NCBI GenBank assembly: GCA_034664165.1
Contig: JAXDIE010000023.1
Span: 4,156 to 68,155, forward strand
Direction of reading: 5' to 3'
DNA from: JACCVG01 sp034664165
GTDB lineage: Bacteria > Actinomycetota > Thermoleophilia > Solirubrobacterales > Thermoleophilaceae
Length of the DNA: 64,000 bases
The notes under the pieces are model-generated. The model was not told the DNA's origin, made no database searches, and was given only the letters and a program-made list of their open reading frames with translations. Shown here one piece after another: positions 34,061 to 40,878 of this stretch. Position 1 is the stretch's first letter. Each line of letters starts with the position of its first letter. Position numbers and translations under genes: made by a program.

Positions 34061-34108
34061 GGCCGATCCGGAGCTTCCGGGTCGAAGTACGTTTAGATTC
34101 CCGAGCCC

Positions 34109-35014
34109 GTGGCAAGCCTCTTCCCCTTCGTCCAGCTCGAGTTCACCCATGCCCTTGGACCGGACGCGGGGAGGTACGTGATCGCTCCGGACGGAGGTGT
34201 GGAGAGCGCCGCGCCCGACGCACTCGGCAGCGCCGATCTCCTGTTGCTCGAGCACGTGGGTGCGCGAACCGCATCCGAGGGCGGGCTCATCAGGCGCAAA
34301 ACGCGGCCGGCGGCTCCCGGCGAGGAGCCGGCTCCCGTTGCACTGGCTCTGGCCACGATCATCCGCGCCACCTCGCGAACGCCGTCCGAGGCCGACGCCC
34401 AGAAGCTGCTGCGCGCGATCGACTCCTCCGAGGAGGAGCAGGAGAAGTGGATCGCCGCCGCGATCGCCGACCTCAACCTGGCCATCCGCGCCTACCGCGT
34501 CGCGGCACTCGACCCCTACGCCATCGAGGTCACCCGCGCCGACCCGCGCCGCGTGCGGATCGGCTACGGCAATGGAGCCGACGTGTACAAGGGCGCCTGG
34601 AGCGCGGCCATAGCCATCCCCGCACCGCGCGCGCCCAAGCTCAGGCGTGGCGAGAAGCTCGCGCCCACCGAAGCGGTTGCCGGCGTCCTGTCCGGCCGAG
34701 CCTTCGCGCTCGACTCCGAGAGCCTGATCATGCGCGCCCTGCTCGATGTGGATCAAGGACGGACCAGGTCCGCGGCCGTGCAGCTGCGCGCCGGCTATGA
34801 GATGTTCTGGGCCGAGGTGACCAACGAGTCGCCGCCGAGCTCCGTGAGCGAGCCGCTCACCAAACTCAAGGTCGGCGAACAGGCCGTGACCGACCTGGCC
34901 GAGCGCGGGCTGCGTGAGCCCTCCGACTCGCCCGAGCTCGGGGAGCGCGTGGCGGAGGTCTGCACCGAGATCCTCTCGGTGGTGTCGACCTGGCGCTACG
35001 AGCTCCTCCGTTGA
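34109..35014 (+). CDS. Conserved-looking hypothetical protein
   Basis: 301 aa, soluble, without signal peptide or membrane span. It is a compact Glu/Ala-rich protein with a helical middle (EADAQKLLRAIDSSEEEQEKWI, split over residues 105-127) and a segment RIGYGNGADVYKGAWSAAIAIP near 170-190. I do not recognise the family. The start is GTG; TAGATT lies 9 nt upstream, so a leaderless or nearly leaderless mRNA is likely. It is divergent from the ferritin-like pair and convergent with the Mce ATPase, without a clear operon partner. Confidence 0.7.
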   Translation: MASLFPFVQLEFTHALGPDAGRYVIAPDGGVESAAPDALGSADLLLLEHVGARTASEGGLIRRKTRPAAPGEEPAPVALALATIIRATSRTPSEADAQKLLRAIDSSEEEQEKWIAAAIADLNLAIRAYRVAALDPYAIEVTRADPRRVRIGYGNGADVYKGAWSAAIAIPAPRAPKLRRGEKLAPTEAVAGVLSGRAFALDSESLIMRALLDVDQGRTRSAAVQLRAGYEMFWAEVTNESPPSSVSEPLTKLKVGEQAVTDLAERGLREPSDSPELGERVAEVCTEILSVVSTWRYELLR

Positions 35015-35025
35015 GCGGCTAGCGG

Positions 35026-35931
35026 TCACTCCATCCCCAGCGGGCCCTGGACGTCGCGGTTCAGGAACTGGCGGACGAACGGGTTGCTGGAGTTGAACAT
35101 GGACTTGGCATCCCCGGCCTGAACGATCTGCCCCTTCCAGAGGACGGCGATGTACTCGCCGATCTGACGTGCGGACGCGATGTCGTGGGTGATCACGATG
35201 TAGGTGCCGCCGTTCTCCTCGTGCATCTGCTTGATCAGGTCGCAGAGGAGCGCGGTGCGCACCGGGTCGAGGCCGGAGTCCGGCTCGTCGAACATGACGA
35301 TCTCGGGACCGAGCACCAACGCGCGGGCGAAGCCGGCGCGCTTGCGCATTCCGCCCGAGAGCTCCGACGGTGAGCGGTCGCCGGCCTCCTGCAGGCCGAC
35401 GTCGGCCAGCCGGGAGTTGACGATCTCCGCGATCTGCTCCTCGCGGTAGTCGGTGTGCTGGCGAAGCGGGAAGGCCACGTTGTCGTAGAGGGACATCGAG
35501 CCGAAGAGCGCGCCGTCCTGGAAGAGGATGCCGAACTTGCGGCGGACGTCCAGGAGACGGGACAGGGTCATCTTCGGGACCGACTCACCGTGCACGACGA
35601 TGTCGCCGGAGTCGGGGAAGAGCAGGCCGATCAGGTGCTTGATGAGCACGCTCTTGCCCGTGCCCGACGGGCCGAGGATGATCGAGATCATGCCCTCGGG
35701 GATGCCGACGGTCAGGCCATTGAGCACCTCGTTGCGGCCGAACTTCTTGTAGACGTCCTCGACCCGGATCGACCAGAACTCCCCGGGGACCTTCTCCTCC
35801 AGCTCGAGCGCGCCCTCGTGGACGACCTCGCCGGATTCGCTCTTGAACCCCACCGCCTGGTCGAGGAGCGCCGCGGCCTCGGGGCTGGGCCCCGGGACGG
35901 GAACGTCAGTGGGGAAGGGATCGTCTGCCAT
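35026..35931 (-). CDS. Mce-type ABC ATPase (MlaF/Mkl-like)
   Basis: 301 aa. All motor motifs are canonical: Walker A GPSGTGKS near residue 83, signature LSGGMRKRAGFARAL near 192, Walker B IVMFDEPDSGLDP and the H-loop VITHD. An extension of about 40 residues precedes the domain. The sequence resembles the MlaF/Mkl ATPases that power Mce importers; the yrbE and mce genes lie 4 kb away and lack their own ATPase, so this is the likely partner. It is downstream of an SCP2 gene (27 bp), implying co-expression of importer motor and lipid carrier. Confidence 0.91.
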   Translation of the reverse strand: MADDPFPTDVPVPGPSPEAAALLDQAVGFKSESGEVVHEGALELEEKVPGEFWSIRVEDVYKKFGRNEVLNGLTVGIPEGMISIILGPSGTGKSVLIKHLIGLLFPDSGDIVVHGESVPKMTLSRLLDVRRKFGILFQDGALFGSMSLYDNVAFPLRQHTDYREEQIAEIVNSRLADVGLQEAGDRSPSELSGGMRKRAGFARALVLGPEIVMFDEPDSGLDPVRTALLCDLIKQMHEENGGTYIVITHDIASARQIGEYIAVLWKGQIVQAGDAKSMFNSSNPFVRQFLNRDVQGPLGME

Positions 35932-35958
35932 GTAGAGGTCCTCTCTGTCTTTCCCTGG

Positions 35959-36432
35959 TCAGGAAGGGCGCTTGGGAAGCAGTTCGCGGAAATTGCCGAA
36001 GTGCCCGAGCGGGCGGAGCATCGGGACGATCCGCAGGATCTTCCGGACGGGCCCCTCGTACTCCAGGATGCGGTTGGCGATGGAGAGGCCGAGGAATGTG
36101 TGGCCGGTCCAGATGTCGACGTTGTCCTGTGCCGTGCCCCAGAGGAGCACCTCGGCCGAAGGATCGGCCTCGCGGCGGAACTCGATCGGGAAGCGGTCGA
36201 AGTAGATCGTGAAGGAGCGATCCGCATCCGTGATGTGCGCGGTCCAGATGGTCTCCGCCACGGTGAGCCGGCGCGAGAGCCGCTCGTCCTGGGCGCACGC
36301 CGCAGCGAAGAACCCCTCGAGGACGTCCATGAGCTTTTCGGCCTGCGCCGTGGCTTCCGCGGTCACAGGGGTGCCCGCCCGGCCCGAGCCGGTTGCGTCG
36401 CTCACATCAACTCCAACTTCACCCGTCGACAT
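35959..36432 (-). CDS. SCP2 sterol-carrier-like protein (second)
   Basis: 157 aa. The SCP2-like core (about residues 55-150) contains FTIYFDRFPIEFRREAD, VLLWGTAQDNVDIWTGHTFLGLSIANRILE across two segments, and VRKILRIVPMLRPLG. The last matches the VNKILKLVPL helix of the SCP2 protein at 14685. It likely binds acyl or sterol ligands in the cytosol. It is the first gene of an operon with the Mce ATPase, and a CATACCCCC-N3-GGGGG palindrome lies about 150 bp upstream. ATG 36432 has a purine-rich GGGGA upstream. Confidence 0.8.
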   Translation of the reverse strand: MSTGEVGVDVSDATGSGRAGTPVTAEATAQAEKLMDVLEGFFAAACAQDERLSRRLTVAETIWTAHITDADRSFTIYFDRFPIEFRREADPSAEVLLWGTAQDNVDIWTGHTFLGLSIANRILEYEGPVRKILRIVPMLRPLGHFGNFRELLPKRPS

Positions 36433-36580
36433 GCCATCCCCACTCTCCCCACATGGATTGCAACGACCCCCGTGTTTCCAGCATGCTATCCGCGGTGGGC
36501 GGCGGGAAACTGGCAGGCCCCCACAAAGCCCGGCGTCACCCTATGTGATCGAGCTACAAGGCGACAGGCCCCGGGGCGCC

Positions 36581-36597
36581 CATACCCCCCGCGGGGG
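36581..36597. promoter_or_regulatory. CATACCCCC-CGC-GGGGG palindrome (C5-N3-G5 element)
   Basis: The second exact CATA-C5-N3-G5 site. It sits in the divergent region between the SCP2-ATPase operon and the secreted hydrolase, so it could control both. Confidence 0.55.
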
Positions 36598-36659
36598 ATT
36601 CATATCTCCCAAGGGGCAAGGCTGACCCCCGTGCCGGCCCCCGATGCTCCCGCGGGCAA

Positions 36660-36665
36660 TAGGGT
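36660..36665 (+). promoter_or_regulatory. -10 box of a probable leaderless transcript
   Basis: TAGGGT, 7 nt before the ATG at 36673; it overlaps a competing in-frame GTG and favours the ATG. Confidence 0.55.
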
Positions 36666-36672
36666 GCGCGCA

Positions 36673-37746
36673 ATGCGACCACTACTCATCCTCGCCCTGG
36701 CCACCGCAGCCTTCACCGGCGCCGCCGACGTGGCCCAAGCCAAGAACATCGTCGACCGCAAGGTCAGCTTCAGCGTCACCAACAGTGACCAGACGGGCGG
36801 CCCCGGCGCCACCGACAACAAGCGCTACACGATCGCCGGTCGCATGATCGGCCCACGAAGCGAGCTGCGGAAGGCGCGGGCCGGGCGGCCGGCGGAGACG
36901 CCCGCCGCAACCATCTACCTGCACGGGCTCGGCTACACCAGCCTCTTCTACCACTTCACCCAGGTGCCCCAGTACGACTTCGTCACGAAGATGGCCAAGC
37001 AGGGCCACCTGTCGGTGATCATCGACCGCATCGGCTACGGCAAGAGCGGGAAGCCCGACGGGATGGACGACTCATACGCCGCCCAGGCCACGGTCCTCCA
37101 CCAGATCATCCAGAGCCTGAGGGACGGCGAGTACGAGATGGCGGGCAACGCCAGGCGGCCGGCGGTCTTCAAGACCATCGGCGTGGCCGCGCACTCCGCG
37201 GCGGTGTTCATCGCGCAGCTCGAGGACTACTCGTTCGACGACGCTGATGCCCTGGTTCTCATGAGCCTCGGCGACCTCTTCCCGAGCCCGCTCGCATTGA
37301 CCGCCTTCGCCGCGACGTCGGGTGTCTGCTTCTCCGGGGGAGATCTCTCCGACGGCGACACCGGATCCCCGGGTTACGCCTACTTTGGCCAGACCGACGC
37401 CGACTTCCAGGCAGCCCACCTCTACAACATCGATCCTCGGGTCGCGGCCATCATCACCGCCCACCGCGTCCGCGACCCCTGCGGCGAGAGCGGGACGGCG
37501 CTGACCTCGATCCTCAGCGACGCCACCCACGACCAGCGAATCCGGGTTCCCGTCCTTCTGCTCAACGGCAAGAACGATGCGCTGTTCCCGCCGCCCGCCG
37601 GCAACATCCAAAAGGTGCTCTTCCAGGGCGTGCGCGACCTGACCCAGGTGGAGGTGCCCGACACCGGACATGCCCTCCTGCTCGGCCGCACCGCCCCGAT
37701 CGTGCGCGAGAAGATCGACAAGTGGCTGAGCGAACGCGGGCTCTGA
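36673..37746 (+). CDS. Secreted alpha/beta-hydrolase-like protein
   Basis: 357 aa. Residues 1-23 form a signal peptide (MRPLLILALATAAFTGAADVAQA). The mature protein has the alpha/beta-hydrolase layout: the HGLG segment (TIYLHGLGYTSLFYH), VIIDRIGYGKSGKPDG, a nucleophile-elbow-like VAAHSAAVF near residue 178 (Ser in AHSAA rather than GxSxG), and a late His in DTGHALLLG. An extracellular esterase or lipase acting on a lipid before Mce uptake is plausible; the substrate is unknown. The reading frame is open for over 1 kb upstream, but the signal peptide and the TAGGGT box define this start. Confidence 0.8.
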   Translation: MRPLLILALATAAFTGAADVAQAKNIVDRKVSFSVTNSDQTGGPGATDNKRYTIAGRMIGPRSELRKARAGRPAETPAATIYLHGLGYTSLFYHFTQVPQYDFVTKMAKQGHLSVIIDRIGYGKSGKPDGMDDSYAAQATVLHQIIQSLRDGEYEMAGNARRPAVFKTIGVAAHSAAVFIAQLEDYSFDDADALVLMSLGDLFPSPLALTAFAATSGVCFSGGDLSDGDTGSPGYAYFGQTDADFQAAHLYNIDPRVAAIITAHRVRDPCGESGTALTSILSDATHDQRIRVPVLLLNGKNDALFPPPAGNIQKVLFQGVRDLTQVEVPDTGHALLLGRTAPIVREKIDKWLSERGL

Positions 37747-37760
37747 ATCGGCGGCCGTTT

Positions 37761-37780
37761 CCCCCGTTGGGGTGATACTT
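37761..37780 (+). promoter_or_regulatory. CCCCC-GTT-GGGG element with GATACT box
   Basis: CCCCC-GTT-GGGG followed by TGATACTT and GCCCC; a close match to the element before the LuxR gene at 16414, and placed about 110 bp before the membrane-protein gene at 37891. Confidence 0.5.
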
Positions 37781-37838
37781 GCCCCTCCAGCGGATGATGA
37801 AGGGGCCTGGATCATGAGGAAAGCTGGGACCACAGGAC

Positions 37839-37844
37839 TAAGGT
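37839..37844 (+). promoter_or_regulatory. Possible -10 box
   Basis: TAAGGT (TANNNT) 46 nt before the ATG at 37891, giving a short leader with a GGAGGA ribosome site. The upstream GATACT box is an alternative. Confidence 0.35.
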
Positions 37845-37890
37845 GCTCCGCAGAGACAGTCTCAACGCGGGCCAAAGAGGAGGAACGGGA

Positions 37891-38439
37891 ATGCAGGTAG
37901 CGACTCACACGTCGGGGGCAGAGAACAACGCAGGTCCCGTGCTGCGCGGCCTGGGCGCCGCTGGTGGCGTGATGATCGCCGTGGGCGTCGGAATGCTGCT
38001 CATGCCGTTCGTCGGCCCGCTGGTCGGGATTCCCTTCGACGGCGCGCAGGCCTTCGTGCTCGACCGCAACCGCTTCCTGCTCCACGTCTTCCCCGGCGCC
38101 GTAGGCCTGCTCACCGGGCTGGCTCTGCTCCACGCGCAGCGCATGCGCACGCGTAAGGGCCTGGCCTACCCCGAATGGCTCAAGCCCGCCATCGCCATAG
38201 CGGTGATCGTCGGGATCTGGAACGGCGTGGGCCCCTGGGTCCTCCAGAGCGTCCTTCCCGCATCCTCCGGCACCTCGCTGATGTTCACCAACATCCAGGG
38301 CTTCGGCGGGATGAGCGGGACACAGCAGTTCCTGCTCGAGATGACCTGCCACTGGCTCCCCGGCGTGCTCGCCCTGGGGGCGGCGTGGGTCGCCTACGTG
38401 CTGGTCCGCCGTCTCCCTGGCAACGTCGCGGCCTCCTAG
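37891..38439 (+). CDS. Four-helix membrane protein
   Basis: 182 aa from ATG 37891, which follows GAGGAGGAA. Membrane segments are predicted near residues 20-45, 60-82, 95-118 and 150-172. A conserved-looking NRFLLHVFPGAVGLLTGLALL places a His and Arg at the membrane border. The protein is not assigned to a family. Its promoter region carries a C-rich/G-rich element nearly the same as that of a GAF-LuxR gene, suggesting shared regulation with the lipid-metabolism operons. Confidence 0.7.
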   Translation: MQVATHTSGAENNAGPVLRGLGAAGGVMIAVGVGMLLMPFVGPLVGIPFDGAQAFVLDRNRFLLHVFPGAVGLLTGLALLHAQRMRTRKGLAYPEWLKPAIAIAVIVGIWNGVGPWVLQSVLPASSGTSLMFTNIQGFGGMSGTQQFLLEMTCHWLPGVLALGAAWVAYVLVRRLPGNVAAS

Positions 38440-38453
38440 TCCGGACCAACGTC

Positions 38454-38478
38454 ACACAGGTCATAGCTACGCCTGTGT
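38454..38478. promoter_or_regulatory. 25-bp inverted repeat, candidate operator
   Basis: ACACAGG (38454-38460) and CCTGTGT (38472-38478) are perfect 7-bp arms separated by 11 bp. The right arm touches the TAGTAT -10 box, so a bound regulator would overlap the promoter of the ABC ATPase pair. Confidence 0.55.
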
Positions 38479-38483
38479 AGTAT
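38478..38483 (+). promoter_or_regulatory. -10 box of a probable leaderless transcript
   Basis: TAGTAT, 7 nt before the ATG at 38491; no ribosome site and no -35 match. Confidence 0.5.
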
Positions 38484-38490
38484 TTGTTGA

Positions 38491-39447
38491 ATGTCGTTCA
38501 ACGCACGGACCGAACCGGCCCTGGAGGTCGACCCTCTCGGGCTTGACGGTGTGATCACCGAGCTCGGCGGGCGACGGATCCTCGATGGCGTAACCCTTCC
38601 GGTCGAGGCCGGGAAGATCACTGCGCTCGTCGGGCCTTCCGGGGTCGGCAAGACGCTCTGCGTCCGCCACCTCACCGGGCTGCTGGCGCCAACGGCCGGC
38701 CGCGTGATGATGGACGGCCGCGACATGACGACACTGACCCGCCAGGAGCTCCGCGAGCACCGCCGCCAGATGGGTGTCCTGTTCCAGGGCTCTTCGGCGC
38801 AGGGGGCCGGCCTGTTCGGCTCCCTCAGCGTCCTCGACAACCTCCGCTTCGTCCTGCGGAGCCAGACCGATCTTTCCGACGAGGAGATCATGGAGCGCGC
38901 GCGGATCCAGGTGGAGCAGGTCGGGCTCGCCCAGTTCGCCGACGCTTTTCCGCAAACCCTCTCCACGGGCATGGCCCGCCGCGCCGCCCTGGCGCGCGCG
39001 CTGGTCACCGAGCCCCGGATGCTCCTGCTGGACGACCTGGACAGCGGCATCGACGACATCCGCCTGAGCCTCCTCGCCGACCTGGTCAGGCAGGCCCAGG
39101 CCGATACCGGCATGACGGTGCTTGTGACAACCCATGACCCCGAGCTCGTGGACGAGCTGGCCGACACCGTGGCCGTTCTCCGCAGCGGCCGGATCCGTTC
39201 CATCGGCCCGCCCCACGAGGTGCTGGCCAAAGGCGGGCGCGGCGGCGGCACCTTCCTGGCCGGCGACCGCACGGCCGGGCTCGAGATGGCCCCGGAGGCC
39301 GTCGGCCCCGCCACCCTGACGGAGGTCAACCACCAGCCCGTCGGCGTCGAGGGCCGTCAGCTGCCGGCCGCCCTGCTGGGCTTCTTCATCATGGTCGCCA
39401 TCGCGGCCACCTGGTTCTACGTGGCCGCGAACCACACGCCCGGCTGA
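38491..39447 (+). CDS. MlaF-like ABC ATPase with altered motifs and C-terminal membrane helix
   Basis: 318 aa. Walker A is intact (GPSGVGKT near residue 50), but the signature reads LSTGMARRAALARAL and Walker B ends in MLLLDDLDSG, where the usual catalytic Glu after the Asp is Asp. The H-loop His is kept (VTTHD). After the ATPase core a hydrophobic helix (ALLGFFIMVAIAATWFYVA, about residues 290-312) predicts a C-terminal membrane anchor, unusual for an Mce ATPase. The downstream gene is a second variant ATPase, so they may work as a heterodimer or as regulators of the canonical motor at 35026. Confidence 0.83.
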   Translation: MSFNARTEPALEVDPLGLDGVITELGGRRILDGVTLPVEAGKITALVGPSGVGKTLCVRHLTGLLAPTAGRVMMDGRDMTTLTRQELREHRRQMGVLFQGSSAQGAGLFGSLSVLDNLRFVLRSQTDLSDEEIMERARIQVEQVGLAQFADAFPQTLSTGMARRAALARALVTEPRMLLLDDLDSGIDDIRLSLLADLVRQAQADTGMTVLVTTHDPELVDELADTVAVLRSGRIRSIGPPHEVLAKGGRGGGTFLAGDRTAGLEMAPEAVGPATLTEVNHQPVGVEGRQLPAALLGFFIMVAIAATWFYVAANHTPG

Positions 39448-39485
39448 ACGAAGGAGCCGGCAGGCTCGCGGAGAAAGGGTGCCGA

Positions 39486-40184
39486 ATGGCCTTTTCCGCG
39501 GAGTTGATCGACGTCCACAAGCGGGCCGGCGCGAGCCGGGCGCTGACAGACGTGAACATCGGCGTGCCCTCTGGCGACGTGACCGTCCTGCATGGCGGAG
39601 CGCGTTCGGGCAAGACGGCGGTGGTGCGCCTGATCTCCGGCCTGGACCGGGCCGACCACGGAGCCGTGCTCGTGGGCGGCAAGGCCATGTCGGGCGCATC
39701 CGGGCGGGCCCTCCGGCGCCTGCAGCGCAGCATGGCCGTGATGCTCCAGGGCGGCCCGTCCGACAGCTGCGGGCTCTTCGACTCCGCCTCGATCTTCGAG
39801 AACCTTGCCTTCCCGCTTCGCGAGTCCGGCCATGTGGCCGCCCGCCGCATCGACGCCCTGGCCCTCGACTATCTCGAGCGGGCGGGTCTTGCCCAGGTGG
39901 CTTCCGAGAAGCCGGCCGTCCTGTCGCCCGCGATGCGCAAGCGGGTGGCGCTGGTGCGGGCGTTGGCCATGCACGCGCCGCTCGTGGTGCTCGACGAGCC
40001 CGACGGCCACGCGGACCCGGCAGAGCTCGAGACGGTCTGCCGTCTGATCGAGCAGGAGCGCGAGGAGCGCTGCAACACCTATCTGGTCACGACGCGCAAC
40101 TCGGCGCTGGCCGCACGGCTCGGGCACCACGTGGTGAGCCTCGACGACGGCTGCGTGGTCGAGACCTCAGCCGTCTACGCCTGA
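39486..40184 (+). CDS. ABC ATPase with altered signature and H-loop
   Basis: 232 aa. Walker A is HGGARSGKT near residue 35 and Walker B VVLDEPDGHADP keeps the catalytic Glu. However, the signature is LSPAMRKRVALVRAL, and the H-loop position reads VTTRN, with Arg where ATPases have His. It starts 38 bp after the previous ATPase gene. Each protein has a different substitution, which fits a heterodimer with one reduced site, but direct partnership is inferred. It is convergent with the SDR gene 5 bp later. Confidence 0.83.
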   Translation: MAFSAELIDVHKRAGASRALTDVNIGVPSGDVTVLHGGARSGKTAVVRLISGLDRADHGAVLVGGKAMSGASGRALRRLQRSMAVMLQGGPSDSCGLFDSASIFENLAFPLRESGHVAARRIDALALDYLERAGLAQVASEKPAVLSPAMRKRVALVRALAMHAPLVVLDEPDGHADPAELETVCRLIEQEREERCNTYLVTTRNSALAARLGHHVVSLDDGCVVETSAVYA

Positions 40185-40188
40185 GCGC

Positions 40189-40878
40189 TCACGTCCCGAG
40201 CGTCATCGTGTTGAGGGCGAAGCCGCCGTCGATGGCGATCTGCTGCCCGGTGACCTGGGCGGACTCGTCCGAGGCCAGATAGGCCACCAGCCCGGCCACC
40301 TCCTCGACCTCCGCCATCCGCCCCGAGGGCAGCGCCTCGAGCACCCGGTCCAGCACACCCTGCGGCATGGCCCGGACCTGCTCGGTGGCGATCATCCCCG
40401 GGAGCACTGCATTGGCGGTGATCCCCTTGCCCGCGTTCTCGGCGGCGATCGTCTTCATCATCCCGAGGAGCCCCGCCTTTGACGCGCTGTAGGCGACCTG
40501 TCCCGGGAGGCCGCCGGTGGCGGCCCCGCTCGAGATCACGACGATCCGCCCGTGGCCGCGCTCGCGCATGCCTGCCAGGCAGGCCTGGACCACGCGGAAG
40601 GCGCCGGTGAGATTGACGTCGATGTCGCGCTGCCACTGCTCAGGCGTCATCTGGTGGGCCGGCGCGATCGTCGTGGTGATCGCCGCGTTGGACACGACGA
40701 CATCGATGTCGTCGAGCGGCGGCAGCTCGCCGGCTGCGACGTCGACCTGGAGGTCGCAGCCCTCGGCGCGATCGAGCGTGACCACATCCATGCCATCTGC
40801 ACGCAGGCGATCGGCAATGGCTGCGCCGATACCGCGCGCGGCACCCGTCACCAGCGCGCGGCGCGGCGCGTCGGTCAA
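40189..40878 (-). CDS. Short-chain dehydrogenase/reductase (first)
   Basis: 229 aa. The NAD(P) motif TGAARGIG near residue 10, NAA near 77, Ser in VVISSGAATG near 125 and the catalytic YSASK near 138 are all present. It oxidises or reduces an alcohol/ketone in the cytosol. The only plausible start is TTG 40878, which overlaps the stop of the GMC gene (TTGA), indicating coupled translation in the acyl-CoA synthetase-GMC-SDR operon. The N-terminal Rossmann motif begins only a few residues later, so no upstream start is needed. Confidence 0.85.
   Translation of the reverse strand: MTDAPRRALVTGAARGIGAAIADRLRADGMDVVTLDRAEGCDLQVDVAAGELPPLDDIDVVVSNAAITTTIAPAHQMTPEQWQRDIDVNLTGAFRVVQACLAGMRERGHGRIVVISSGAATGGLPGQVAYSASKAGLLGMMKTIAAENAGKGITANAVLPGMIATEQVRAMPQGVLDRVLEALPSGRMAEVEEVAGLVAYLASDESAQVTGQQIAIDGGFALNTMTLGT

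Noticed and set aside
35455..36672. A 400-residue N-terminal extension of the secreted hydrolase
   Set aside because: It is antisense to the ATPase and SCP2 genes; a perfect signal peptide begins at 36673 with a -10 box in front.
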